From Ptiloglossa arizonensis (Eukaryota; Arthropoda; Insecta; Hymenoptera; Colletidae), in contig NC_135055.1 of the NCBI RefSeq assembly GCF_051014685.1, forward strand, positions 16,976,001-17,040,000: DNA of 64,000 nt, written 5' to 3'. Positions 35,755 through 47,850 of the stretch are shown piece by piece. The position numbers and the translations under genes are program-made. Within the stretch, counting starts at the first letter, position 1, and every line of letters starts with the position of its first letter. The notes beneath the pieces are model-generated. The model was not told where the DNA came from, searched no databases, and saw only the letters and a list, made by a program, of their open reading frames with translations.

Positions 35755-36540
35755 GACTTTTCAGTCAATTCGATAAGAGGCACGAGCTTATATACAATAG
35801 GGTGTATAAACAAGTCGAGCGATCCTCGATTCGATGTAACAGTAGAGGCTCGATTGCTTCTTGACGAGAGGGTACCACGATTCGTTCCTCGAGTTTACTT
35901 GATTCGATGAAAGGCACGAGCTTATATAGAATAGTGTACAGTCGACTGCTTCTCCACTCGATGGAACAGTAGAGGTGATACTCGATTGCTTCTTGACGAA
36001 AAGATCGCACGATTCGTTCTTCGATTTTACTTGATTCGATGAAAGGCACGAGCTTATATAGAATAGTGTGTAATCGATTGCTTCTCCACTCGATGGAACA
36101 GTAGAGGTGATACTCGATTACTTCTTAACGAAAAGATCGCACGATTCGTTCCTCGACTGTTTAATCGATTCGATGTAAAGCATGAGCTTATATAGAATAG
36201 TGTACAGTCGACTGCTTCTCCACTCGATGGGACGATAGAGGTGATATACGATTACTTCTTGACGAAAAGGTCGCACGATTTGTTGCTCGACTGTTTAATC
36301 GATTCGATGAAAGGCACGAGCTTATATAGAATAATGTGTAGTTGATTGCTCCTCGACTCGATGGGACGGTAGAGGTGATACTTTGCTTCTCGACGAAGAA
36401 GTTACACAATTGTTTGGATGATTCGGTAAAAGCATGAACTTATATAGAAATATGTATACTAGTCGACTGCTCCTCGACTCGGTGGAATAGCAAAGACGAC
36501 ACTCGACTGTTTCTCGACGAAGGTCGCACGACTGTTCCGG
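35755..36540. repeat. 134-bp tandem repeat x 6
   Basis: The landmark AAGGCACGAGCTTATATA recurs at about 35776, 35911, 36043, 36177, 36311 and 36428. Spacing is 135, 132, 134, 134 and 117 bp. Units also share TCGACTGCTTCTCCACTCGA, a GTAGAGGTGATAC block and CTTCTTGACGAAAAG. The outer copies are more degenerate than the inner ones, as expected for unequal crossing-over. Confidence 0.95.
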
Positions 36541-36635
36541 TGGGAGATTGTGTTCCCCTCCTTCGGAGCAGAGTGCCGTAGCATACATACATAAATCATA
36601 TATGCATTTATGTATGTATGGATATTCTTAAAATT

Positions 36636-36920
36636 TATATTTATGGGTCATTCCACTCCAAATCGATTACATTTTTGCGCTCGATGTCAGGGATTTCGGT
36701 GCAATTGATATACGATCCGGGGAAAGCCAAAGAGGATTTAAGTCATCGTTCGACCGATCTTGACTTTGTTTACAAAGTACACAACCTTGAATTTTCCATT
36801 TTCAACCCAAAAAAACCTGCACTAATAAACATAAAACACACTTCGAAACTATCATTCCTATCAAATTTCTCTTTTTTCTTTTATTTTCATAATGTGCCCT
36901 GTGTGTTCGTACAATAATAA
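36636..36920. repeat. Probable dispersed-repeat copy beginning GGGTCATTCCACTCC
   Basis: TATGGGTCATTCCACTCCAA at 36643 starts an AT-rich segment with an open frame of 99 codons. From memory, GGGTCATTCCA(N)2-3CAAATCGA openings recur in insect dispersed repeats. There is no second copy in this window, so the call rests on recall, not on an internal match. Confidence 0.35.
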
Positions 36921-37789
36921 AAACCTTTGGCTGCAGATATCATCGCTCGATCAAACTGTTCCGTGGACGGTCTCCAGCCGATCGAACGGTTCAATCGACA
37001 GTAAGTCGATAGCCTAATTGTTCGTTTCTGGTCCCGTGGCCGACTCGCGGAAATCGAAAATTTCGTTCTCGCGCCGATACGTGTTTTATATATCCCCTGC
37101 CCCTTTCTCCACCCCTTGGGGGTCGACTGCCGTTGAATTTGTACCGGCCGATAATCTCGTTAAGCCGGATTCACAGGACGGCCGAATTCGCGAAATTGCG
37201 CGCGATTCGCAACGTTCCGAAACAAATTGGATCGCGCCCGGTCTAATTTGGAGCTTGGACGCATTATCGTGCGCGGCGCGCCGGTTGGAACGTTGCTCTT
37301 GTATCGGTCGCATTGGAGAACGAGAGGAGAGGGGCATGGGGGGTCGGAGAACGGGGTGTAGGGGGTAGATGGATGCGCTGCCCTTTGCGTAATCGTCGAT
37401 GGTCGATTAAGTGCGGCAGGGGCGTTAATTTTGTCGATGTTCTGCTTTATCGCCTCGTCGTCGATCGTTCGGAATTTTTGATACTTCCTTTTTCGGAACC
37501 CTCTTCACCGGAATTTTTCAAGGGGGAGGGGGGGTTAAGCTTTCTGCAGAAACATTTTACGACGAGAAAAAGTCACCAGTTTTGCCGACTGCCTTTTATG
37601 GACCCTTGTGAATTTATTTGTGGATTTCTTAAAGAGATGTATACGTAGGTAATAATATAATTGATTTTTTTATAACGAAGAGCCGATGTCTACATGTGTT
37701 CTGAAAAGTATCGTTATGGAGGGGGATATTTTATAGTGTGAATAATTTTTCGACCCTTCTTTCTGTGGTAAATAAGATTCATGAGAATG
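36921..37789. other. No gene recognised
   Basis: CpG-rich from 37010 to 37480, then AT-rich. No supported coding. Confidence 0.6.
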
Positions 37790-38560
37790 TTTCTTTCGTA
37801 TTGTAACTTGAGAGTTCGAGACACCTTCTCGATAAGAGTTTATTGACGATTGATAATTTATTCTCGAACAATCATAATACTATTCTCTTCCTATTTGTAC
37901 AATTTCCTTCTCTAGAAGTATAATCATTGAGAAAGTTCGAACACCTCCACGATAAGAGTTCTATCGACGATCGAAAATTTATTTCCGAAAGATCCCTTCC
38001 TTCGCGTCACGTGTAATGTACAGTCGTAATACTATTACCATCCTACGTTTACAATTTCTCTCTCTAGAAACATAATCGTTGAGAAAGTTCGAACACCTCC
38101 ACGATAACAGTCCACTGGCCATCAAAAATCAATTCTTGGACCCTCTCACTTCCTCGCACCATGTCACACACCTACAATCGTAAACTCATTCTACTTCTTT
38201 TTTACGATTTCTCCCTCTAGAAATACAACAACAAAGAAAGTTCGAACACCTACTCGATAAGAGTCTATCGACGATCGAAAATTTATTTTCGAAAGATCCC
38301 TTCCTTCGCGACACGTGTAATGTAAAGTCGTAATACTATTACCTTCCTACGTTTACAATTTCTCCCTCTAGAAACATAATCGTTGAGAAAGTTCGAACAC
38401 CTCCACGATAACAGTCCACTGGCCATCAAAAATCAATTCTTGGGCCCTCCCACATCCCCGTACCGAGTCACACGCGTGCAATCGCAATACCGTTCTTCTT
38501 CTTCCTCCACAATTTCTCCCTCCGGGCGCATAATCACTGCGAAAGAAGCGATTACGGTAT
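37790..38560. repeat. 152-bp tandem repeat with alternating A and B monomers, 5-6 copies
   Basis: The landmark AAAGTTCGAACACCTCCACG and its variants occur at about 37812, 37933, 38085, 38238 and 38388, with a degenerate copy near 38541. Spacing is 121, 152, 153, 150 and 153 bp. Copies at 37933 and 38238 share CGACGATCGAAAATTTATTT then AAGATCCCTTCCTTCGCG. Copies at 38085 and 38388 instead share CAGTCCACTGGCCATCAAAA then TCAATTCTTGG. This gives a dimeric A-B-A-B arrangement of about 305 bp. Confidence 0.9.
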
Positions 38561-39513
38561 CTTCCCGTGTAAATTCAAACGCAGCGCGAGGGAAGAATGT
38601 CCGCCGCGGTGGGACTCCATTGATCGCACGGCAGCGAACCTCCGACTGTAACCACCACAGGCTGCCCCTCGTCTCGCTTAAAAGAACAGTGGAGTCGGGG
38701 ATTTTTAACGCCCCCAGCGGGGGATTGCAATTTTTATTGTTATCTCCGCATCGTGCTGCACGTCCGTCTACCGAGTTTCATTAAAATCTCGTCCTCCCTG
38801 CTCACGCGTCGACGTCACGATTCCACGAATCTAACGATTTCGATCCATGGCTTCGACTCTGAGGAAGATTTAATACTCCTCCGACTGGAAGCCGCGAAAG
38901 AATTTCCCAACGACGAGATCCATCTAAATGGAGACTCTTAAATCATTTCCAACCGCCTCCTCGCCACCATCATACGACGCTCCTGATTTCTATTTGCAAG
39001 CATTACGCGGATAACACGCTGGAAATCGACGAATTTTCTTGAAATGAAGTCGCGGGGTCCACGGTCGATTTGATCCCAGCTCTCCGCTCCTACTCGTGGA
39101 TTTCTTCATCGTTCTTTTCCAATCCCCCTCGACGCTCCTGACCGACGCCGAGGTGCCATAACGCCCCGTAGAATTGCATCTGCTTAAAACACGCCAACGG
39201 CCCTCACGGGTTTCTATTTTCTCTGTAATTCAGGCCGGTGAAGGAGGTGGTGTGCAGCGGATGGTGGCAACGCGAGGAGCCGAGGAATTTAAAATCTAAT
39301 TTCGCATAAGTTTTTAGAAGATCACGCCCTCCTCGTTCTATCCCCCCACCACCCACCCTCCCACCGTACCGCTTCCCAACATCTTGGTTCGCCTCGGTGG
39401 CGCCTGTAATTTCTCGCAGGCTGCCGCAATTGCCTTCTTCCTTTCTTCTTTCCCATCCTTTTTATTCAGCTATCACCGCCGCCTAGCGTCGCGGTTCCTC
39501 GGCGTCTATGTCT

Positions 39514-39549
<36 letters not shown>

Positions 39550-40121
39550 TTTACTTGGGCGTCGTGCTCCCTTAGCCGCAACTTTTATTAGACTTTACAA
39601 TCGCCGAGATAATTTTACGGGTTATTCGTGGATCGACGATATCTTCCGCGTAATAAGTTGAAAAATATAAACGCGATCGGAGCTACTCTCAAGGGACTGG
39701 AGATGTCTCTAGGAATGCCTGGAAGTTAACTCCATACTCTGCTGGGACGCCTAGTTTTCGAGGGAGAAGGATAATTGGTCATAGTGGTACCAAAAGTTCG
39801 TTGTGTTTGGAAGCATAACGTTTGTAGCGAATTCGGAGTCCGTTTTCGGAAACACGAATTTTACAGAGGTGTTTTTCGTAATTTCATCACGAAGAAAATT
39901 CATTTCGGTGGAAGACAAATACGGAGGATAATTTCACTATGTGGGAACTTTGTCAAACGTGAGTGTCGTGAATAATTGGGTTTAGAAATGGAGCGATGGT
40001 AAGAAAGGGGTAGATGCACCTTTTCGGGCATTATGTTATGAGAAAATTAAGTGAAAATTGTGGAATACGTGTGTTAGTAGCGTATCTGAACTAATACGTA
40101 TATAAGTTGCTTTCCATTAGT
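38561..40121. other. No gene recognised; includes a (CT)n microsatellite
   Basis: CpG-rich from 38570 to 39480. A (CT)n microsatellite lies at about 39511-39546. The rest shows no coding signature. Confidence 0.6.
39511..39546. repeat. (CT)n microsatellite
   Basis: About 15 uninterrupted CT units, preceded by an interrupted CT stretch. Confidence 0.95.
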
Positions 40122-40592
40122 TTGAGGATGTTTGACCGAAACGTGCTCAATGTTTGAACAGCTGTAACTTTGCGAGAAATAGTCGTACAATAATCTTCGA
40201 GCGGTCATTTTAAAGGTTGAGCCCTTTACTTTTACGATTGAAAATTAAATTCTTACGAAAACCTTCTTACACTAGGAAGCACTCAAAAAAGTGAAGATAG
40301 TTTTCTCAATAAAAATTGAAAAGTTTCAAACAGCTCCAAATTGTTTAAAAATTTTTTCACGCACTTAAAATTACGAGGAATGTAAAGATCGAAGCCTCCC
40401 CTTTACAACGACCCCCTAAAAATTGATGTATGATTATTTTTCACCATATTATCCTACTTCAAACGAAAAGTGACCCGTCGGTATTGAAATACAGTTTGGT
40501 GTCGACAGGGTAGTTCTTCGGACACTTGTGAAATGTGTAATAACAATTCATAAATGTTGATCGAACGTATAAAATTAACAATTTTTAACTTC
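40122..40592 (+). repeat. Dispersed repeat, copy 1 (partner at 60832-61279, opposite strand)
   Basis: Shared blocks, in order: GCTGTAACTTTG, TTTTAAAGGTTGA, AAGATAGTTTTCTCAATAAA with AATTGAAAAGTTTCAAA, TTGTTTAAAAATTTTTTCAC, GATCGAAGCCT, TTTTTCAC, AAAGTG-C-CGT and GGACACTTGTGAAAT. The same order is found on the minus strand at 61279-60832, with scattered substitutions and small indels. There is no open frame of note and no terminal repeats, so it is a non-coding interspersed family. Confidence 0.9.
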
Positions 40593-41515
40593 AAATCTCA
40601 CTTAAATTACACGAAAGTTATAAATTATTAATTTAGATATTTGAGAGTTTCTTTAAATATCCAAGAATCCTGTATCTTTGTGATGGTTAAATTACAAGAG
40701 TATGATATAGTATTCGTATATGTGAGGCTCTGCTGTATTTTCAAACGGATAGTTTGGACTTGATTGGGGAATATGACAACCGAAAGGATAAAGATACAAA
40801 GGATCCACGAGGACTTTAAAGAAGCTGAGGGAAAGATTGGGTCACGTATCGAACGTGAAGAGAAATCAAAATAAACGAGTCTCCGCGAGAAACGCGCGCG
40901 AGGAGCACGTAATATATTCTCCGCACATGACGAGGAACTGTCTGGGAATCATTTGGGCCCGTTGACTTTAATTGGTCGACGCGATGGGTCAGAGATGACG
41001 ACGACCAGCGAGAACTATCGAACGCGAGCGAGAGAACCGGATCGATTGGTCGTAAACTTTCTCCGTGGGCACGTCATCGTTGATGACTTGGAACGAGTCA
41101 CTCATCCGGTAGTCTTTCGCTTCTCACGATTGTGAATTACTCGTAATATGAATATCGAACGATTTCCAAATGATTTCTCGAATGAAAGAGAGAGAGAGAG
41201 AGAAAGAGGAGGGGAATTTATTATAATTTCCACATCGTGAGCTTGCATGCTCTTTAGATCTCGGTGGAAATTCCAGAAGTCGTTGGACGCGATAATTGTA
41301 ATTATACCGTCAACAAGGAATGGAATTCCGATAATGGTAATGGAATTAGTCGAATGCAAATAGCCTTTCGAGTGTGTGTTTAAATGCTCGAGATTCTCTT
41401 CGATTCAAAAATATCTAGAGAAACGAAGAATCAGGGGATCGTGGCTTAGGGTGTCTTGTTGATACAAAAATGGAACTGGACAAAAAGGAGGAATAGAATT
41501 TCGAAGCTTCTTTAA
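40593..41515. other. No gene recognised
   Basis: AT-rich to 40840, then mixed. A GA-rich run lies at 41184-41210. No coding signature. Confidence 0.6.
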
Positions 41516-41806
41516 TAGAGAAATATTTATGAGAAAGGAAGAGGACCAAAGCATCGACTTCTCCTCGAGGTAAGAATATCTATGAGTATCAAACGTGAGA
41601 GGACCAAAGCGTCGGGTATTCTTCGGTACAAAAATATCTATGAGTATCAAAAATAAAAGGACCAAAGCATCGAGTCCTCTTCGGTACAAAAATATCTATG
41701 AGGTTCAAAAATAAGAGGATCAAAGAGCATCGGGTATTCTTCGATGCAAAAATATCTACGAGTATCAAAAATAAAAGGACCAAAGCATCGAGTCCTCTTC
41801 GAAACA
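41516..41806. repeat. 57-60-bp tandem repeat x 5
   Basis: The unit core AAAAATATCTATGAGTATCA, then AAAATAAAAGGACCAAAGCA and TCGAGTCCTCTTCGGTAC, starts near 41518, 41572, 41629, 41687 and 41747. The first copy is the most diverged. Confidence 0.95.
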
Positions 41807-42004
41807 GCAATACAGTATCGATAGAAATTAACAATTAAACGTCTCGAAGCTTTGAAATTGAAACGTTTAATATGGAATTTAAACACTGTTTATATCCGAT
41901 AAATTTGATCAGCAATATTGGAATTTCCGGTAAATATTTCAAAATCAACGAAATTGTTGACAAGGAACACACTCGCTGAATGTTGATTTTGTTCGAAACT
42001 TTAT

Positions 42005-42300
42005 AGAATTATACAGCGACCAAAAATGGGAGCAACTTTTTTCATGACCATGAGAGATTCAAGTTTAGGGGATGGAACTACCCTCCAGAGTTTCGGCCCT
42101 ATTTGGGAAACTATTGGAAATGTGTAAAAGTTTTTCAGACAAATGTTTTACAGTTGCTCGACGGAAAATATATACACACCGATACCAAATTTTAAACAAA
42201 CGTTATTTTCGTCCCTTTTGCTTTTAAAATCGTCGACGTTTTCGTAGAGGTGAATTTTTGTTTTACATGAAAATAATTTAAAACACGTTGCTCTGAGAAT
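42005..42300. repeat. Possible dispersed-repeat copy
   Basis: A block of distinctive sequence (GGGATGGAACTACCCTCCAG ... TTTTACAGTTGCTCGACGG) with no open frame, similar in character to the 40.1-kb and 60.8-kb repeats. No second copy was found in the window, so this is only a suspicion. Confidence 0.3.
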
Positions 42301-42402
42301 TTTTAGGAGCGAATCAATAAATACAAAAGAAATGTGTTTGTTCTTTTAATTTGCTACCACGATGTATAATTTCATAGTAATATTATAAAAGTGACATTAG
42401 TA

Positions 42403-42429
42403 ACTTGAGCACACTTGTGTACCTCAAGT
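42403..42429. repeat. 27-bp near-palindrome
   Basis: ACTTGAG-CACACTTGTGTAC-CTCAAGT pairs with itself almost throughout. Short and isolated; function unknown. Confidence 0.7.
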
Positions 42430-44199
42430 ACACACTGGACCTCCAACAACAACTTGTCCAACCAGAAAACAATAAAAGACACAAAAGACTGTGACACATG
42501 AGACAAAAGAGGTCTCTCTCTTCATTAAAAGAGTCCTCGTTGTGTCTCCGTACGAGTATCGTCAGATACTACCCGAAGAAATTAAAAAAAAAAGAAAACA
42601 AAATTAATATTGAATAAAAATGAATAATATGGAAGGATCGCGTATAAAAGAAACAAAACAAGGAAAACAAATTCGTTCTTTAACGTTGCATAAGATTGAA
42701 TTTAACTCGATGAAAAATAATATCTCTAATAGCAAGTGGAAATTAAACGGAGACTAAATTGTGCAAAGAATAAAAAATTTCAATTCGTTTTATTCCTTCG
42801 ATGCACAATGACAATAAGAAAAACAATTCAATCTTGTAAGTTTGAAGATTTACGAAGACCAATTCAAAGATTCTAAGTAATCTTAATTCGAATAAACAAT
42901 CCGTGCAGGTGTTCTTTAATACACAATAACAAGAACAAATGTATTCTCCCAGTAACCTTTGTCCTCGTGAACCAAGTTCACGTTCGTACTGCTATTGTCA
43001 AGGTCCCCGAGCCTAATTATTCCAGACAGCGTCGTAATTACCTCGTAAGCCTTCCCCTCGTCCGGAATAATTCGTTCAACGTTAAATAAATTCCCGACGA
43101 ATAAATTCGTCCCCCGTATTTAGACGTTCCAGTGTCCCCTCGATGCTTATTAGCGGCGAATAGACGAGCTTCCTCGTTAAACAGGTTCGAAACAATCGAG
43201 TTAGCGCGTTCATGGGGCGGTAAACGGTAAAGTGAATAAACTGGCCCTTCGTCACGGAAAAATGGAAACAACGGAGCGAGAAATAAAAAAAAAAAAGAAA
43301 AAAGAAACAGAAAGAAAGAAAAGAGGAAAAAACACAAAACTGACGCGAGATGTCCTGGAGGAGGTTGGACGTCACGAGTCTTTTTAAGTATTCACGCGCC
43401 CGGTCCGGTCCGTGGGACGAGGAAAAGCAACGGGGGGAGAGGGAGGAGGGTGATGCCCGCAACTTTTTGATTTTAAAAGCGGTTTATGTATTATTCAACG
43501 GAAACCGAAATCGTTCTTCGTTCACTCGTGTGGATCAACGAAGAGGGCCGAGCTACAACGATGGAAGAAGACTCTGTTTCGAGTCGTGAGAAACGAAGGG
43601 CGGTTGGGGGTAGGGCGAGGGAGCAAAACTGAAACCAGCGTCGGGACAATTAATTAACGCTAATTGTTCCCGGTGATTTTAAGTCGGCGCAGCTTTCAAA
43701 GCTCGTTGAAAAGTGAACTTTCAACAACGAGCGCGATTTTCCTCCACTTTTCTTCCGTTTTTCGTTTCCGTTTACGGAAAATGTTTCTCTTTAACGCCGC
43801 GGCTCGATGCACCGATTCCTTTCCGCGAGCCAACCTTCCGTGAGAAATAGTCATCCGTGGATGAACGCGATAACGCGGGACAATTCGCAAATTTTATGCA
43901 ACGCTGCAAAAATATTACGGAGTCGTCGAGAAGTTTCGAGGAATTTTGATCAATTCGATGTTTCGATTTTGATAAAATACAAATTGTGCGAAAGTCTTTT
44001 TCATCTTTTGGTATTCTTTGATTGTTTTTTTATCGTGTTTGCTATGATATTATATTATTCTTATTTAGGTGCATTGATCGATTAGTTAGAATCACGAGAA
44101 GCTATTTAGGAATGAAGCTTGTGAGACTTGGGGTAGTTAAACACTTTTAATCAATTAAAGTCGTGAAAACATTATAGCATGTGTTAAAAGAGCATGTGT
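42430..44199. other. No gene recognised
   Basis: AT-rich to 42950, then CpG-rich to 43940. An A/G-rich run lies at 43286-43335. No coding signature. Confidence 0.6.
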
Positions 44200-44830
44200 T
44201 CTTTAGCAACATTCGAGAGCTAGATTTTACACGGATGAAAAATAATTACAAATAATAATGACTAGTCAAGGAGTTAACTAGTTGAAGTAACCCAATAATT
44301 CCCACTTCAAATAATTAGCAACAAACTGTTCACAATTAGGTAACGAAAACCAGTAAAATAATTCATGACATCTGTAAAAAATATCAAAGTATCCCCAGGT
44401 ATACCCAGATAAAAAAATAATTTAAATAAACCAATTCTATCCATCCCAAACAATTAGGAACGAAGTTTACAATTATTAAGCAACAAAGGATAGTAATCCA
44501 ATCTACAACCTCCATAAAAATTCCATAATTTAAAACGAGGTACACTGTATACCCAGATGAAAAGAAATTACAAAGCAGGTATCTCTTAGCAACACCTTTG
44601 AACCATACCTAACTGCAAAAGTAACTCAAGAAAACCAATCGTTTCCATTCGGTACGATCAGAAACAAAGTATCCACAGTCATTCAGCAAAAGAAAAAAAA
44701 AAAAAAAAGCCCCAGTTACACAATTTACAATCTACCATAACCCAAAACCCCAGGCAGGTGTGCTTTATCATCACTTTCGAGCTAGACTGTACCCGGATGA
44801 AAAGTAATTACAAATAATAACTCGTGGCCG
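44200..44830. repeat. Degenerate tandem repeat, about 140-245 bp x 4
   Basis: Blocks of the type (TA)CCCGGATGAAAAGTAATTAC, some followed by AAATAATAA, occur at about 44228, 44402, 44546 and 44790. They are interspersed with CTTTAGCAACA-TT-GAGCTAGA-type sequence. The copies are diverged and unevenly spaced. Confidence 0.65.
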
Positions 44831-46471
44831 AACATAAATACCATCCCGGCAGTATGGAAGCCCATTTCCCTCGAAAACTTCACCTATATCATAGTACACC
44901 TCGTATCGTCTCCTGCAACATTGTTACAGCGGAACGTCATGATTAATGGACGCAACGAGTTTGCAGGCGTTTCCGATGATCAGCCGGTGCTGGGTAGACC
45001 GTCGCACAATGTGTCGTCTCCCCCTCCGGATCCCATCGAAACAAGCAATACATTCGGCGATTAAATAGCTGACAACCTCCGGGGTCCCCGTAGTACGTAG
45101 AGACGATTTCCGCGTGTCATCAACGTGGAAATACGCAGCGGTGTGCATCTACGCAACGTTATTTCCAATTTCCCATTGGGTCCCCAATCGTTCCAGCTCG
45201 GAACGCCCGTAACGGGTCCACGTGTTCGCAAATTTGCTGTCGATAGACTCTGCGTGTCGCTACGAACGCAACGACGATGTTAAATGTATCGGATATCGTT
45301 GGTCAATGACCGATGATAATTTCAAAGATTATCGTTGCATCGGTATCGAAAAGTTGCGAGTCAAAGAGTCAGAGGTTTGTATATTTTCGTGACTCAATTT
45401 CAAGCCGAGAGTCAAGAAAGGGTAGACGATACTATCGTCGTGTATACCAAGTTGTACATTTCTTTGCGTACTTTGACTTTGTATTCTTGTATATTTATTA
45501 CGTTAACGAGATTCTTGGGTATTACAAGAAACTTTGTATTATTGAAAGTAATGTATGTGGGCTTTAGTTTACTCAAGTGGCTCTTCTCTTTACTCAAGAT
45601 CGATGACAGTCTTGTTTAGGTTTCAGACCTTTGAGGATCAGTCTTCGTAGTTAGGTTTTATGTTACGTTTTATATTACTTTTGTAAATTTTACGTGTTTA
45701 TACAATTGTTTTTATTAACGATTAATAGTCATCCTCGCCAATACAGTAAATTCAAATTACAAGTGTTCAAATTCTCTTTCGAATCTTGACTCTCGCTGTA
45801 TACACACTCATCCATCTCTGACGTTTCAGATTACAGTCCGAATTTACAACACTCCGACCTTCACCAACCCAGTAAATTGAGGATCAGAGTTCAATCGAGT
45901 TCGTTTCTATCGACGAGTCGCGACATCGTCTATCAATTTTTCCTTCTGTATCTATAGTCGAAAGATCCTGATAAGGAGAGATCGGAATTACCCATAATTA
46001 CGGTTCTACGTGGTACGAAGACTCGTTTTCCTACGGGTTCCCACAGTGATCGAGGAAGACTAGGTTCGACCGAGCAGGGAAAGCGAAGTTGTTTAAGGCG
46101 ATCGTACAGAAGGAAAGTGGTCGATCGTCGATGTTTATGCGCGAGTCTTTAGGCGAGTTGAGCTCAAGAGTAGGCGAGAGAGGACGCCGCGGAGATTTAC
46201 CGTGGAGCATTAAGAAGAGCGAAGACAGGTTTCTCGATCGGATCGACTAGGAGGAACGTGGCGTACGTGTCGAGACGGAGGAAGGTGCTTATTATCATTG
46301 CAAATGCCGCGCGAGATATCGGTGTCTCTTGTTTCGAAGAGAGCTGCAACGATCGAACGAGGGAACGGTGGTATATTGGCTCGAGGAAATCCGTGTTCTC
46401 TTTTACGAGAGCGGTCGATTTAGAGGGACGATTAAATACGAAATACGTAAGTCTCCTAGTGTCAATTTAAA
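44831..46471. other. No gene recognised
   Basis: Mixed composition. Open frames at 45313-45619 and 46258-46523 show no domain I recognise. Confidence 0.6.
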
Positions 46472-46862
46472 AGAAAACATACATAAGTATTTTAATTTCA
46501 ATAAATGTACAAAAGTATTTTAATTTCAATAAACATACACAAGTATTCTAATTTCAATAAACATATATAAGTATTTTAATTTCAGTAAACATACATAAGT
46601 ATTTTAATTTCAGTAAAAATACATAAGTATTTTAATTTCAATAAGCATACATAAGTATGTTAATTTCAATAAACATACATAAGTATTTTAATTTTAGTAA
46701 GCATACATAAGTATTTTAATTTCAATAAGCATACATAAATATTTTAATTTCAATAAACACACATAAGTATTTTCATTTCAGTAAGCATACATAAGTATTT
46801 TAATTTCAATAAACACACATAAGTATTTTACTTTCAATAAACATACGTAAGTATTTTAATTT
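46472..46862. repeat. 28-bp tandem repeat x about 14
   Basis: The unit AAGTATTTTAATTTCAATAA followed by ACATACAT repeats with 28-bp spacing from 46485 to the AT-rich end at 46862. Copies differ by single substitutions (CACACAT, GCATACAT, TTTAGTAA). Confidence 0.97.
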
Positions 46863-47411
46863 CTTTACCGATTTTTCAATTTCTTTTATCGAGGTCTCGA
46901 CGGTTGTTACTTCAGATTCGCGATAGGCAATAACCTTAGCATTGACGTCGGGCCTACCATGAGTTACGAGTAAAGGAAGTGGAATAAACGTGGCCACTGG
47001 GCCGACAGTTGTGCAGTACTGAATAATTTATTGGATGGTTATACAGGCTGGACGTTTCGTACGTAAACTTCGGGACCTCTTCGGGAGACTATATGCATGG
47101 TGTCTTGGTTACCATGGTACCGCTACGGGGATGATTCTGTGCGAAAGAGTGAGTCGAAAATGTGGAATAATATTTTTTTACACGAGCTGCTCTGCTTTGG
47201 GAAAATCGACTTGAAATATTCTGGTACGTGTGTACTTTATTGGTCGAATGTATCTCGATATAGACCGTATCTCGTTTACACGTGGTTTCAATGTTATGTG
47301 TAATCGTGAGAATTTGGAAGAGTTGGAAAATTTTATTTAAGACGGTGGATTCACTTTATTTGGACTATGGTAACTCTCAACTAACAGTGCTGGGTTGAAT
47401 AATCTTTTTAA
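46863..47411. other. No gene recognised
   Basis: Contains the inverted pair GGTACCATGG-type sequence near 47110 and otherwise nothing notable. Confidence 0.55.
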
Positions 47412-47850
47412 ATATAAAAGTTTTAATCAAGAAAATAGAGAGGGTCTTTGGAGACCCTAAGAGATTTGTTCTGTATTCTAGAATTTCTCTATTAAACACC
47501 CTTAGATTCTTTATACAATCCATTACACCAAAAAAAAAAAAAACAAAACACGTCGTGTGTAAAGTATCCTTCACAAATCCCCAAAAAGAGTATTCTTTTT
47601 TCAACCCTTAAAAAAGAAAGCGAGCAAAACACCAAGAAAAACATAAAAGTTTTAATCGAGAGAGTAGGTACCTTGTAGACCCAAAATATTTATTCCTTGC
47701 TCTAGAATCTCCCTATTAAACACCCTTAGATTCACACCCCCCGTTCCACCCCCCAAAAATAAAGAAACACTTTTCTTCCCGTATAAAGTGTCCTTCCCAA
47801 ACATTCCAACCCCCGAAAAAAGAGAGCTGGAAAAACCCGCAAGATTCGTG
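47412..47850. repeat. Local tandem duplication, about 229 bp x 2
   Basis: ATAAAAGTTTTAATCAAGA at 47414 recurs as ATAAAAGTTTTAATCGAGA at 47643. Both continue through TCTAGAAT-TC-CTATTAAAC and ACCCTTAGATTC to a GT-TCCTTC-CAAA block (47571 and 47788). Confidence 0.9.

Noticed and set aside
36618..36917. 99-codon frame as a gene
   Set aside because: It coincides with a segment that opens like a dispersed repeat, and it has no domain.
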